Shown here: positions 18,260 through 25,933 of the stretch, piece after piece
Layout: every line of letters starts with the position of its first letter
Numbering within the stretch: position 1 is the stretch's first letter
Assembly: GCA_016218915.1 (NCBI GenBank)
Contig: JACRCQ010000039.1
Coordinates: 103,466 to 167,465 of the forward strand
Reading direction: 5' to 3'
Length of the DNA: 64,000 bases
Source: Deltaproteobacteria bacterium
GTDB taxonomy: Bacteria; Myxococcota_A; Polyangia; Polyangiales; Polyangiaceae
The notes under the pieces: generated by a model
What the model saw: the letters and a program-made list of their open reading frames with translations, nothing else
What the model was told of the DNA's origin: nothing
The model's database searches: none
Program-made: the position numbers and the translations under genes

Positions 18260-19450
18260 TTACTTGGGGAGGCAGACGGTCGCCGTGGCCGGCGAGGCGG
18301 TGCTCGTGCCGATGTAGCGATCCGCCGTCTTGGGCGCGGTGCCGGGAATGTCGGCGCACTCGTGGTTCTCAGCCGCTGACTTGGAGACGCACGAGCCGGT
18401 CGAGCCATCGAGCGAGGTGCAGAACGTGGCTGCCGACCCACTCTTGTCCGGGCAGTACCCGTCACACGCGAGCGTGCAGAACCCGGATGCCGAGCCGCCC
18501 GAAGGCGTGAACTCGTAGCAGCTGCCGTCCTTGCCACCCGACGAGAACTTGCAGGCAGTGTCGTCTTTGCAGACCGTGCCGACGAACGGGGTCGCTGCGG
18601 GCTTTGCGCCGTTGAGCAGCGGGAAGACCGAGGTGTCGTCAAGCTTGACGAAGCTGAATCCGGCATTCTCGAGCGCTGTCAGCACGTCGTCGAGCGAGTT
18701 GGCCGAATGCGAGTGGATGTCGTGCATCAGCAGAATGCCGCCGCCCATGCTCTTGGCCTGGGAAACGATGAAGCCCACCATGTCGTCGCGGTACTGGTTG
18801 TCGACGTACTTGAACACCGACGCGTCGCAGTGCCCTACCCCGCCCTTGCCCGAAGCGAAGCACCAGTCGGCCGAGTCGATGTGCCAGCCAGTGATGGCGT
18901 AGCCGTGGTTGCGCACGATGCTCGCGCCCTGGCAGGTCGCTGAGCCGAACGGGAAGCGGAAGTAGCGCTGGGTGATGCCCCACCCCTTGAGCAGCTCCTC
19001 GGTCTTGGAGACTTGCGTCTCGACCGTCGCCGCTGACTGGGTCCCGAGATTCAAGTGGTTGTGCGAATGGTTGCCGATGAAGTGCCCCTCGTCGGACATC
19101 TTCTTGAGCAGCGTCTTCTGCGCGTCGCTGGTCAGCTTGCCGCCGTTGACGAAGAACGTTCCCTTGGCGTTGTGCTTGGCCAGCGCATCGAGAACGATCG
19201 GCGTGTTGGTCAGGTTCGGCCCGTCGTCGAAGGTCAGCGCGATGCGCTTGGCAAAACCGCTGCGATCAGGGACTTTCACGCCCGAGCAGCCCGAGGTGTC
19301 GGCCTTGCCGTCCGTGTTTTCCTCGTACGCAGCATTCCACGCCGCGGACTCGTCATCCGTCGGAACGCCCGAAGGTTCGGACTCAGCACCGCTGCTGCAA
19401 CCACCGGCCACGATCCCAGCCACGAAAAGAAGAGCAAGACTTGAACGCAT
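18260..19450 (-). CDS. Polysaccharide deacetylase (NodB homology) lipoprotein
   Basis: A 396-residue carbohydrate esterase family 4 protein. A lipobox VAGGC ends at C18. The NodB core carries all expected motifs: TFDDGP at 73-78 with metal-binding D76, the metal ligands H128 and H132 in the H-x3-H stretch, RFPFG at 165-169, and LMHDIH at 241-246. It should remove N-acetyl groups from peptidoglycan, chitin or an exopolysaccharide outside the cell. The C-terminal 110 residues are Cys-rich (four or five probable disulfides) and unlike catalytic NodB domains, perhaps a substrate- or surface-binding extension. It converges on the VWA gene with 13 bp between stops. Confidence 0.9.
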   Translation of the reverse strand: MRSSLALLFVAGIVAGGCSSGAESEPSGVPTDDESAAWNAAYEENTDGKADTSGCSGVKVPDRSGFAKRIALTFDDGPNLTNTPIVLDALAKHNAKGTFFVNGGKLTSDAQKTLLKKMSDEGHFIGNHSHNHLNLGTQSAATVETQVSKTEELLKGWGITQRYFRFPFGSATCQGASIVRNHGYAITGWHIDSADWCFASGKGGVGHCDASVFKYVDNQYRDDMVGFIVSQAKSMGGGILLMHDIHSHSANSLDDVLTALENAGFSFVKLDDTSVFPLLNGAKPAATPFVGTVCKDDTACKFSSGGKDGSCYEFTPSGGSASGFCTLACDGYCPDKSGSAATFCTSLDGSTGSCVSKSAAENHECADIPGTAPKTADRYIGTSTASPATATVCLPK

Positions 19451-19561
19451 TCTTGTGCCCTCGGATTAATGCACGAGAGTAGAGCCTTGGATCGCCTCGC
19501 GTCAAGCGCGTCCTGCACATGCGTCAAGGGTGACGCCGCCCGCGCCGAACATCACGAAACC

Positions 19562-20275
19562 CTACTGGTTACAGGCGCAAGCGCGCTGCGCCAGCGTGTA
19601 CGTCGCGTTCGACGTGGTGGGCTCGTCAGCCACCCGGTAGCGGTCGCTCGCCATGGTCATGAAGAAGCACCCCACGCCCGAGCCTGACCCTACGAGCGTG
19701 CTCACCGTGCCCCCCGGTGCATTGAGCGCGTCGAGCACTGCCTGACAGTTCGCGTCCGTCCCCGAGCTGCCCGCAAAGGTCCGCGTTCCGTCGTTGTACC
19801 CGCCATGGCTTCCGCAAACGAGCCCGCAATGCTGGGCTTCGCTCACCCCGAGATACCAGCAGAATCCGCCGACCAGCACTCCCTTGCACGACGGCGCAGC
19901 CTCTGGCGCAACCTCGATCGGCACGTCCAACGCGACATCAACAGGCGCATCTGCTTCCACCGAGGCATCCAACCCGGATGCGCCGCCGTTGCCAGCAGTC
20001 CCGCTGGTTCCAGCGCTGCCCGCCACACCGCCGGTGCCCGAGGACCCAGCCGAGCCCCCCGCACCCGCAGAGCCTGCTTTGCCTGCGGAGCCCCCAGCGC
20101 CTGAGGCCGCATCCAGGGGACTCCCACCCTCGCCCGCAGCGCCGCCGATATCCGGGGAACCCGCTTCACCGCCTGATGCGCCCACATCCGGGATGAAGCT
20201 GTCTTCGGACGGCGCGCCGGTAGCGCAGGCTCCCAGGCAGACAAGAGCGAGGGCGAGGAGACAGCGGCTTGTCAT
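19562..20275 (-). CDS. Gly-rich-spacer lipoprotein with Cys-containing C-terminal domain
   Basis: 237 residues from the ATG at 20275, giving a lipobox CLGAC; the open frame continues upstream to 20326 without a signal peptide. Residues about 30-95 are Gly/Ala/Ser repeats, then an Asp/Pro/Val segment. The C-terminal domain (about 125-237) contains GGFCWYLGVSEAQHCGLVCG and a short CACNQ end, suggesting a small disulfide-bonded surface domain of unknown function. The FCWYLG start recalls lectin-like or sulfatase-modifying-like repeats, but I cannot assign it. It lies 47 bp downstream of another lipoprotein gene on the same strand but has its own -10-like box. Confidence 0.7.
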   Translation of the reverse strand: MTSRCLLALALVCLGACATGAPSEDSFIPDVGASGGEAGSPDIGGAAGEGGSPLDAASGAGGSAGKAGSAGAGGSAGSSGTGGVAGSAGTSGTAGNGGASGLDASVEADAPVDVALDVPIEVAPEAAPSCKGVLVGGFCWYLGVSEAQHCGLVCGSHGGYNDGTRTFAGSSGTDANCQAVLDALNAPGGTVSTLVGSGSGVGCFFMTMASDRYRVADEPTTSNATYTLAQRACACNQ

Positions 20276-20283
20276 CGGCTCGG

Positions 20284-20289
20284 ATTGTA
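20284..20289 (-). promoter_or_regulatory. -10-like box of the lipoprotein gene at 20275
   Basis: Minus-strand TACAAT ends 8 nt before the ATG at 20275. The box lies in the 47-bp gap after the upstream gene, so this gene probably has its own leaderless promoter. Confidence 0.4.
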
Positions 20290-20322
20290 GCGCATCTGCT
20301 TGAGCATTGCCTGGTTCTGGGC

Positions 20323-21543
20323 TCAATGCTGCATCACGCAGCAGTCAAAAGACTCCAGCAGCGCGGACAGCCCGTTCGCGTCCCCGGTGGCCTCGTTCCA
20401 GACCACGGCAAATCCCCTGGGCGTGTTGATCATCCGTGGGCTGTGGGAGGTGTGAGGCGCGTTCGCGAGCGTCAGCATCTTCTTGGTGATCCCGGTCACC
20501 GGATCATAAGGGACCACGGTCACAGCTTCAGGATCGACGATCGCGGGACTCGCGATCAGGATCTCGTCGCCGAGCATGATCATGTGCCCCGAGCTGCCGT
20601 TGTTCGACTTGTTGATCTGTTGCCGCGCGCCGGTTGTCACGTCGATCACCCACTGGAGCCACAGGTAGTCCTTCGGATCTGGACCACCCCAGAGCAGATA
20701 GAAGTGCCCGCCCTTCTGGGCCACCCCGGCGCTGTAGCCCGCGCCGTCGAGCGGAAGCATGGCGCCGAACTCGGAGACCAACGTTGGAGCCTCGTTTGCC
20801 TTCACTTCCCACAGGTCGCCGTGCGCGCCCTGGTAGGCAGTGCTCACGGCGTACTGCGCGAGCCCTTCAGGACCGCGCGTGTGCTCTGCAGCGCCGCGTG
20901 GCGCACCTTGCGCGAGCAGCTTCCACTCCACGGTCGCAGAGGGCTGCGGCCCGAGAAGTGCGAATGCGAGCGGCGGCGGCGTGCTGTAGCCATTCGAGCC
21001 GTAGAAGACTGTGAAGCCCGACGCGGTGGGACAGACGTCGCCGTACAGCGAGCTGCCCTCGATCTTCGTGGCAACGAACGAGCCCACCGGCTTTCCGTCA
21101 GCGCCCAGCCATCGCAGACCACTGTCGACTGCGGCCAGGCCCACGCCCAGAGCGGGGTTCCACGAGAGCCGGGGCTGCTGGACTCCACCGACGTCTTCGC
21201 TCCACAGGATCTTCCCATCAAGGCTCACGGCGCTGAGCGTGTTGCCCGCGTAGGCATCGTAGATTACCAGCAGGTTCGTGCCGGTGAACGCGACGTCGGG
21301 CGATTGACCCAGATCGCTCCCGGAGACGACCAGCGGACCGAACACGGGTTTGCACGCTTCCCACGCCAGGGTGCAGGTGGGCACGGGCGCATCAGGGGTC
21401 GAGTCGGGCTTTGCGTCGACGGGCGCGTCGACGGCGGAATCCGGAGTCGGGCCTGCGTCCGCATTGAATGCGCTGAGCTCGGTTCGCGCGCCGCACGCAG
21501 TGGCCCAAGGCACAACCATCAACCAAAGGCACCGTAGCCTCAT
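20323..21543 (-). CDS. Lipoprotein of unknown function, probable beta-propeller
   Basis: A 406-residue exported protein with signal peptide and lipobox ATAC. An Asp/Pro/Ala-rich linker (about 25-55) precedes a beta-rich body with irregular repeated blades (LLVIYDAYAGNTLSAVSLDGK, LSWNPALGVGLAAVDSG, GFTVFYGSNGY and HFYLLWGGPD). I do not recognise a named family; the body resembles the six- or seven-bladed propellers frequent in myxobacterial lipoproteins. Its ATG is preceded at 6 nt by TACAGT (21550-21555) and no Shine-Dalgarno, suggesting a leaderless message. Confidence 0.68.
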   Translation of the reverse strand: MRLRCLWLMVVPWATACGARTELSAFNADAGPTPDSAVDAPVDAKPDSTPDAPVPTCTLAWEACKPVFGPLVVSGSDLGQSPDVAFTGTNLLVIYDAYAGNTLSAVSLDGKILWSEDVGGVQQPRLSWNPALGVGLAAVDSGLRWLGADGKPVGSFVATKIEGSSLYGDVCPTASGFTVFYGSNGYSTPPPLAFALLGPQPSATVEWKLLAQGAPRGAAEHTRGPEGLAQYAVSTAYQGAHGDLWEVKANEAPTLVSEFGAMLPLDGAGYSAGVAQKGGHFYLLWGGPDPKDYLWLQWVIDVTTGARQQINKSNNGSSGHMIMLGDEILIASPAIVDPEAVTVVPYDPVTGITKKMLTLANAPHTSHSPRMINTPRGFAVVWNEATGDANGLSALLESFDCCVMQH

Positions 21544-21605
21544 GCGCCGACTGTACCACGCGCATCGGGGCGGCGAGAGCCTGCGAGCGTTGACGCGCGG
21601 GACCG

Positions 21606-21695
21606 CCCGCTCCCTGCCGCTCGCGGCTCCATGCGTCGCGGCTCCATGCGTCGCGGCTCCATGCGTCGCGGCTCCATGCGTCGCGGCTCCATGCG
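21606..21695. repeat. 15-bp minisatellite (five copies) with a flanking repeat unit
   Basis: TCGCGGCTCCATGCG occurs five times head to tail at 21621-21695. It is preceded by CCCGCTCCCTGCCGC. The resulting 30-mer at 21606-21635 recurs with two differences at 22197-22226 on the other side of arfB. The array lies in the divergent region between a lipoprotein gene and arfB. It stays open in the arfB frame and would encode repeated MRRGS, but I take it as noncoding. Confidence 0.8.
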
Positions 21696-21712
21696 TCGTT
21701 CATTTCCCATGC

Positions 21713-21718
21713 TATGGT
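21713..21718 (+). promoter_or_regulatory. -10-like box of arfB
   Basis: TATGGT ends 8 nt before the GTG at 21727, just after the minisatellite. There is no Shine-Dalgarno between box and start. Confidence 0.35.
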
Positions 21719-21726
21719 CACGCGCC

Positions 21727-22155
21727 GTGAACGATCCGATCCTCATAGCACCGGGCGTGGTGATCCCTGCCGACGCCATCGAGATGACCGCGGTTCGCGC
21801 TGCCGGGCCCGGAGGCCAGAACGTCAACAAGGTCTCGTCCAAGGTGCAGCTCCGAATCGATCTCGGCCGCATCACCGGGCTCGACGTGGACAGCCGTCAG
21901 CGTCTCGCACGGCTGGCAGGACGAAGGGTGGACAGCGAAGGACGGCTTCTCGTCACCAGCCAGCGCACGCGGGATCAAGCGGTGAATCTCGAAGACGCGC
22001 GAGAGAAGGTTCGCGCCCTGGTGGCCGAATCCATGGTAGCGCCCACGCCGCGCCGCCCCACGCGTCCCACCCGAGGAGCGGTGCGACGCAGAATCGAGTC
22101 CAAGCGCAGGCAAGGCGACAAGAAGGTCCAACGCCGTCGTCCCAACGACGAGTGA
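21727..22155 (+). CDS. arfB: Alternative ribosome-rescue factor / peptidyl-tRNA hydrolase ArfB
   Basis: A 142-residue class I release-factor-like protein lacking codon-recognition domains. GGQ is at 29-31 within AAGPGGQNVNK, followed by SSKVQLRIDL. The basic tail contains RRPTRPTRGAVRRRIESKRR, the Lys/Arg-rich extension that enters the mRNA channel of stalled ribosomes. It should hydrolyse peptidyl-tRNA on stalled ribosomes as E. coli ArfB (YaeJ) does. I chose the GTG at 21727 by alignment with the ArfB start. Upstream in-frame ATGs arise from the minisatellite. Confidence 0.9.
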   Translation: MNDPILIAPGVVIPADAIEMTAVRAAGPGGQNVNKVSSKVQLRIDLGRITGLDVDSRQRLARLAGRRVDSEGRLLVTSQRTRDQAVNLEDAREKVRALVAESMVAPTPRRPTRPTRGAVRRRIESKRRQGDKKVQRRRPNDE

Positions 22156-22196
22156 GTCCCGAACGAGACTCGCGTTTCGCACAGCGCGCGATACGG

Positions 22197-22226
22197 CCCG
22201 CTCCCTGACGGTCGCGGCTCCATGCG
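22197..22226. repeat. Direct repeat flanking arfB on its 3' side
   Basis: A 30-mer nearly identical (28 of 30) to 21606-21635, in the same orientation, in the convergent gap between arfB and the TonB-dependent receptor gene. Only one copy of the 15-bp unit is present here, against five upstream. Confidence 0.6.
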
Positions 22227-22237
22227 AGCCTTCTTCC

Positions 22238-24904
22238 TCAGAACTCCCCGCGTATGCCGATGCTCGGGATGATCGGCAGTCCGGTGATCTTGCTCTTCTG
22301 CGAGAAGTTGTAGTTGTACGCGTATCCCTCGACGTTCTGGGCGTAGTACACGTTCTGGACATCCAGATACATCGAGAAGATCCCGCCGTCCGCATGCACC
22401 CACTTCTTGTCGATCCGAAGGTCGAGCTGGTTGAACAGCGGCAGCCGTTGCGAGAACGGGTTCATGCTGTTCAACGGGACATACGAGCCTGAGTTGGCAT
22501 TGTAGAGCGAGCCGACGATCGGCGTGGTGAGGTTGCCGGACACGATACGGAACCTGGCGCCGAACTCCCAGCCATGGCCGAGCCGATAGCTGCCGAGGAC
22601 GGTGAGGATGTGGGTCTGATCCCACTGGAAGAGGTTCTGGGGCTGATCCGGCGCGCGCTGTCGAACCGATCGGGAGAGCGTGTACGCGAGCCAGCCGAAG
22701 AACCGCTTGTCGGGCTTGTACTTGAGCAGAATCTCGCTGCCCACCACGTAGCCCTTGCCGAGATTGTTGTACACGGTGCCGTTGCCATCCGCGGACGGAG
22801 CGCTGCTCACGAGCTGATCGAGCACCTTGTAGAACCCCTCGACCGACACCTCCACCTGACGCAACAGGTCCTGCTCGACTCCGATCGAGTAGTGCGTGGC
22901 CCTGTTCGAACGCAGTCCCCTCGTTCCAAAAGGAGGGATCGACTCCTCGTACTCCGGTGGCTTGGAGAACATCCCCATTCCGCCCTTGAGCGTGGTCCGC
23001 GGAAACTCCTCGACCACCGCGAAGCGGGTGTTGAACCGCGGATTCAGATCCCAGCGCTCCGTGTCTTTCGAGTAGTCGACCCGGAAGCCGGGAACGAGCT
23101 TGAGACGACGGTAGGGCGTGAGCTCGAGCTCAGAGTAGGCCGCCGGACGATACACGTTGACCTTCTGAGCGATCTGAAGTGGAGGACGGGTCGCGAACGG
23201 GCCCGGGTCTGGCTCGCCTTCGCGTGGGATCGCAGGAATGCGCGCCTCGACCGTGGTAGGCCCCCACAGCATGTCGACGCCGGTATGCAGCGTGGCGCCT
23301 GATCCGATCTTCGTGGACACCTCGGTTCGATTGCTGAGCGTGTTGATGTCCAGGGTCAGGAACAACGCGCCGATCCCGACGTCGAGCGAGTCCTTGCCCC
23401 ATGCGGTCACGCTGCTCAGCGAGACCGCATCGCTCAGGTCGTTCCTGTAGCGCGCCGCGAGGCGGTAGAAACCTGTGTGGAACTTGAAGTTGCCGGTGAA
23501 CGTCGGCTCCTGATCCGACGTGTCCTTGACCAACAGCTCCAGCCGGTCGTCGGAGCCGATGAACGAAAGCCGGAAGCTCGATCGCTTGGTGGGCTGGGTC
23601 TCTGCCAGTATCTGGTAGTCGTAGTAGACCGGAGCCGCAGTGACCGACGCGCCAGCCTGGGTCAGCACCGGCTTGAGCCAGGTGTCCACCCAGCTCCTTC
23701 GCACGCCAGCAACGAAGTTCCACCCCTTGAGCAGCGGGATCGGCCCCTCGAGCATCGCGCGCGCGTCGATCAGGTCAGCCTGCGCCAACCCATGGTACTT
23801 GCCGTCCGTGCGCGGCGACCGAAGCCCCACATCCACGATGCCGCCTGTCACCCGTCCGTATTGCGTGCTGAAGTTGCCAGGGTAGAAGTCGATCTTCTCG
23901 AGCATCTCCGTGGGCACCACGCTCGACAGGCCGCCGAAGTGGTACACGATCGGCACCAGCGTGCCGTCGATGAAGATGTTCGTGTCGTTCGGCGCTGACC
24001 CGCGGATGATCAGCAGCCCTGCGAATGCTGGGGGACGCGCCACGCCCGGCAAGTTCTGCAGGGACCGCAGCGCATCGCCGTTGGTCCCGGGGATGCGCTC
24101 GATCTCGCGGCGCTCGATCGTGCGCTTGGTCACCTCGCGCGGAGGGCGTTGCCCTCGAATCACGACCTGAAGCTCGCCTTCGGGGGTGAGCCGGTACACG
24201 ACCTCGGTGGCCTCGTTGGCAGCAACCCTCTCCTGCACGTCGAGCGCCTGGTAGCCCGGCGCCTTGACCTTGATCGAGTACTGCCCAGGCGTCAGGTCCG
24301 TGAAGCTCCAGGTTCCGTCCTCTGACGTGGTCACCACCTTCTCGGCCCCAGCCGCGTCCCGCAGCGTCACCACAGCGCCTGCCAGCGGTACTTCGCCGCC
24401 GCCTGCGCGAACGACGCCCGACAGATTCTTGACCGGACCCGCGGGCAGCTTCGACTTGCCAGGGTCGGCCTGGGGCTCGACGACCTTGAGCGTGAAGCTG
24501 TAGCGGTACAGGATGCGGGCCGGCACCGGCTTGCCCGCGCGCGTTGCAGGCGCAAAAAGGAACTGCCTGGCAGCAGCCACCGCCGCTTCGTCGAATCCGT
24601 GTCCGACCGGGTTCACCACCGTCGCGTTCGTGACCTTGCCCTCGGCGTCAATGTCGAGCTGCAAGACCACGTTGCCCTCGAGCCCTGCCTTGGTGGCCTC
24701 TTCCGGGTAGGGAGCGTCGACGAACTTCGTCAAGACCGGCGGGATGACCGTGTTCTTGTCGTCCGGTTTTGCAGGGGGCTGCTTGTCCGGCGCCACCGCT
24801 GCGCCAGGTCCGCGTCCCGGCACGGCGCCGCTCTGCGCCCCTGCGGGAAGTGCTGCGCCCAGCACGAGGGCGAACGCGAGCAGGCTTGAGCACGGGGGGT
24901 GCAT
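22238..24904 (-). CDS. TonB-dependent receptor with N-terminal TonB C-terminal-like domain
   Basis: An 888-residue outer-membrane protein. After a signal peptide and Pro-rich linker, residues about 55-140 match the TonB C-terminal domain (YPEEATKAGLEGNVVLQLDIDAEGKV, then FDEAAVAAARQF). Next comes a carboxypeptidase-regulatory-like beta-sandwich at about 158-245, a plug domain (IPGTNGDALRSLQNLPGV, then IFIDGTLVPIVYHFGGLSSVVP), and a 22-strand-type barrel to the terminal Phe (IRGEF). It should import a ligand such as a siderophore or glycan using proton-motive force. No iron-related neighbour is present, so the ligand is open. A Shine-Dalgarno-like AGGA precedes the ATG. Confidence 0.88.
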   Translation of the reverse strand: MHPPCSSLLAFALVLGAALPAGAQSGAVPGRGPGAAVAPDKQPPAKPDDKNTVIPPVLTKFVDAPYPEEATKAGLEGNVVLQLDIDAEGKVTNATVVNPVGHGFDEAAVAAARQFLFAPATRAGKPVPARILYRYSFTLKVVEPQADPGKSKLPAGPVKNLSGVVRAGGGEVPLAGAVVTLRDAAGAEKVVTTSEDGTWSFTDLTPGQYSIKVKAPGYQALDVQERVAANEATEVVYRLTPEGELQVVIRGQRPPREVTKRTIERREIERIPGTNGDALRSLQNLPGVARPPAFAGLLIIRGSAPNDTNIFIDGTLVPIVYHFGGLSSVVPTEMLEKIDFYPGNFSTQYGRVTGGIVDVGLRSPRTDGKYHGLAQADLIDARAMLEGPIPLLKGWNFVAGVRRSWVDTWLKPVLTQAGASVTAAPVYYDYQILAETQPTKRSSFRLSFIGSDDRLELLVKDTSDQEPTFTGNFKFHTGFYRLAARYRNDLSDAVSLSSVTAWGKDSLDVGIGALFLTLDINTLSNRTEVSTKIGSGATLHTGVDMLWGPTTVEARIPAIPREGEPDPGPFATRPPLQIAQKVNVYRPAAYSELELTPYRRLKLVPGFRVDYSKDTERWDLNPRFNTRFAVVEEFPRTTLKGGMGMFSKPPEYEESIPPFGTRGLRSNRATHYSIGVEQDLLRQVEVSVEGFYKVLDQLVSSAPSADGNGTVYNNLGKGYVVGSEILLKYKPDKRFFGWLAYTLSRSVRQRAPDQPQNLFQWDQTHILTVLGSYRLGHGWEFGARFRIVSGNLTTPIVGSLYNANSGSYVPLNSMNPFSQRLPLFNQLDLRIDKKWVHADGGIFSMYLDVQNVYYAQNVEGYAYNYNFSQKSKITGLPIIPSIGIRGEF

Positions 24905-24970
24905 GAATCCTGCCGTGTATAGCGGCAGTTGGGGGATTTCGCCAGAGTGTGATGCAGGAGCGAGGCGATA

Positions 24971-25774
24971 TCAGAACTGTCCGAACCTCAGCCCCACGCG
25001 CGTGACCACGCCCGAAAGGTCAGAGCTCGCAAGACCGCCTGCATCGGGGCCGGCCACGAAGCGGTACCCTGCGCCGACGGTCAGCCGCATGAAGGGCAGC
25101 ACGTTGACTTCGGCGTTGATCGTGGGCTCGGCCACGAAGAATGTGCGGATCGACGAGCAGTCGTCCTTTTCGTCGCCCGGCATCTTGATGCACGCACCAC
25201 CGCCGCCGATCGTGGTGTCGATGAACCCATGCACCACCTTGTTGGACGCCACCACGTACTCGAGCAGCAGGCCGCCATAACCCCCTTGAATTCGACGATC
25301 CGTCAGCTGGGGCGTGTCCCCGATGTCGGCCCGGGTCCAGTTGAATCCATTGCCCGCAAGCCCGATCCCGAACGTCCGGTTGATCATCCAGCCACCGCGC
25401 AGCCCGGTCTGGAATCCCCAGTTGCCTTGGACCGTCGTGCCGCCCATGGTCGGGGTGATGTAGAGCATGCTGTGCTTGAGCTTCAGCCCGCCGCGCGGGA
25501 CCACGGTGTCCGGGCCGCGGTCTTCTTCGACCCTGGGCGAAGGCGCGGCATGCGGCGCGGGCGTCGCCGAGTCTGGCTGGGGCTGGCCGACGCTGAAGGA
25601 CATCGCGACATAGGGCTGGCCCGCGTTGCGAGCGACGGCACGGGAGCTCGACACCCGAGCAGGTGCCGCTGCGGGCTGCTGGCTGACCTCGGACGGCTTG
25701 TCTTGCGCAGATGCGGACGAAGCAAGGGTGAGCAGGGCAGCAGGGATGAGGGCAGCGACGAGAAGCTTGTTCAT
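24971..25774 (-). CDS. Outer-membrane beta-barrel-type protein, paralogue of 8647-9489
   Basis: 267 residues from the ATG at 25774, which has a strong GGAGGT Shine-Dalgarno 7 nt upstream and yields a clean signal peptide (LLTLASSASA). A Pro/Ala-rich linker precedes a barrel-like C-terminal domain ending in Phe. Segments SDLSGVVTRVGLRFGQF and EPTINAEVNVLPFMRLTVGAG correspond to the end of the protein at 8647-9489, so the two are paralogues. Two Cys (ACIKM and DDCSS) may form a loop disulfide. Function is unknown. A GGAC-N4-GTCC dyad lies 118 bp upstream, as for the paralogue. Confidence 0.72.
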   Translation of the reverse strand: MNKLLVAALIPAALLTLASSASAQDKPSEVSQQPAAAPARVSSSRAVARNAGQPYVAMSFSVGQPQPDSATPAPHAAPSPRVEEDRGPDTVVPRGGLKLKHSMLYITPTMGGTTVQGNWGFQTGLRGGWMINRTFGIGLAGNGFNWTRADIGDTPQLTDRRIQGGYGGLLLEYVVASNKVVHGFIDTTIGGGGACIKMPGDEKDDCSSIRTFFVAEPTINAEVNVLPFMRLTVGAGYRFVAGPDAGGLASSDLSGVVTRVGLRFGQF

Positions 25775-25856
25775 GATGACGACCTCCGATGCAGCGGATG
25801 GGAGCACAGCCCGTGCCACGCAGATCGAGCTGGATTTCTCGGCAGATTTGCATGTG

Positions 25857-25903
25857 CTGTCCGGCGGACGCGCGGACAGCCGTACCTTGGTGGACAGCTG
25901 TCC
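25857..25903. promoter_or_regulatory. Dyad cluster with GGAC-N4-GTCC upstream of outer-membrane protein gene
   Basis: GCTGTCCG at 25857-25864 pairs with CGGACAGC at 25873-25880, and GGACAGCTGTCC at 25892-25903 is a perfect 12-bp palindrome with the GGAC-N4-GTCC core. Apart from this cluster nothing else is visible between 25775 and 25933. Confidence 0.4.
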
Positions 25904-25933
25904 GGCCGCTGGATTGCCCGTATCAGCCGGGCT

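Noticed and set aside
21606..21695. CRISPR-like array
   Set aside because: The units are contiguous without spacers, as are those at 61563 and 61671. No cas gene is present.
21631..21726. In-frame MRRGS repeats upstream of arfB
   Set aside because: ArfB alignment supports the GTG at 21727, and the repeat is read open on both strands.
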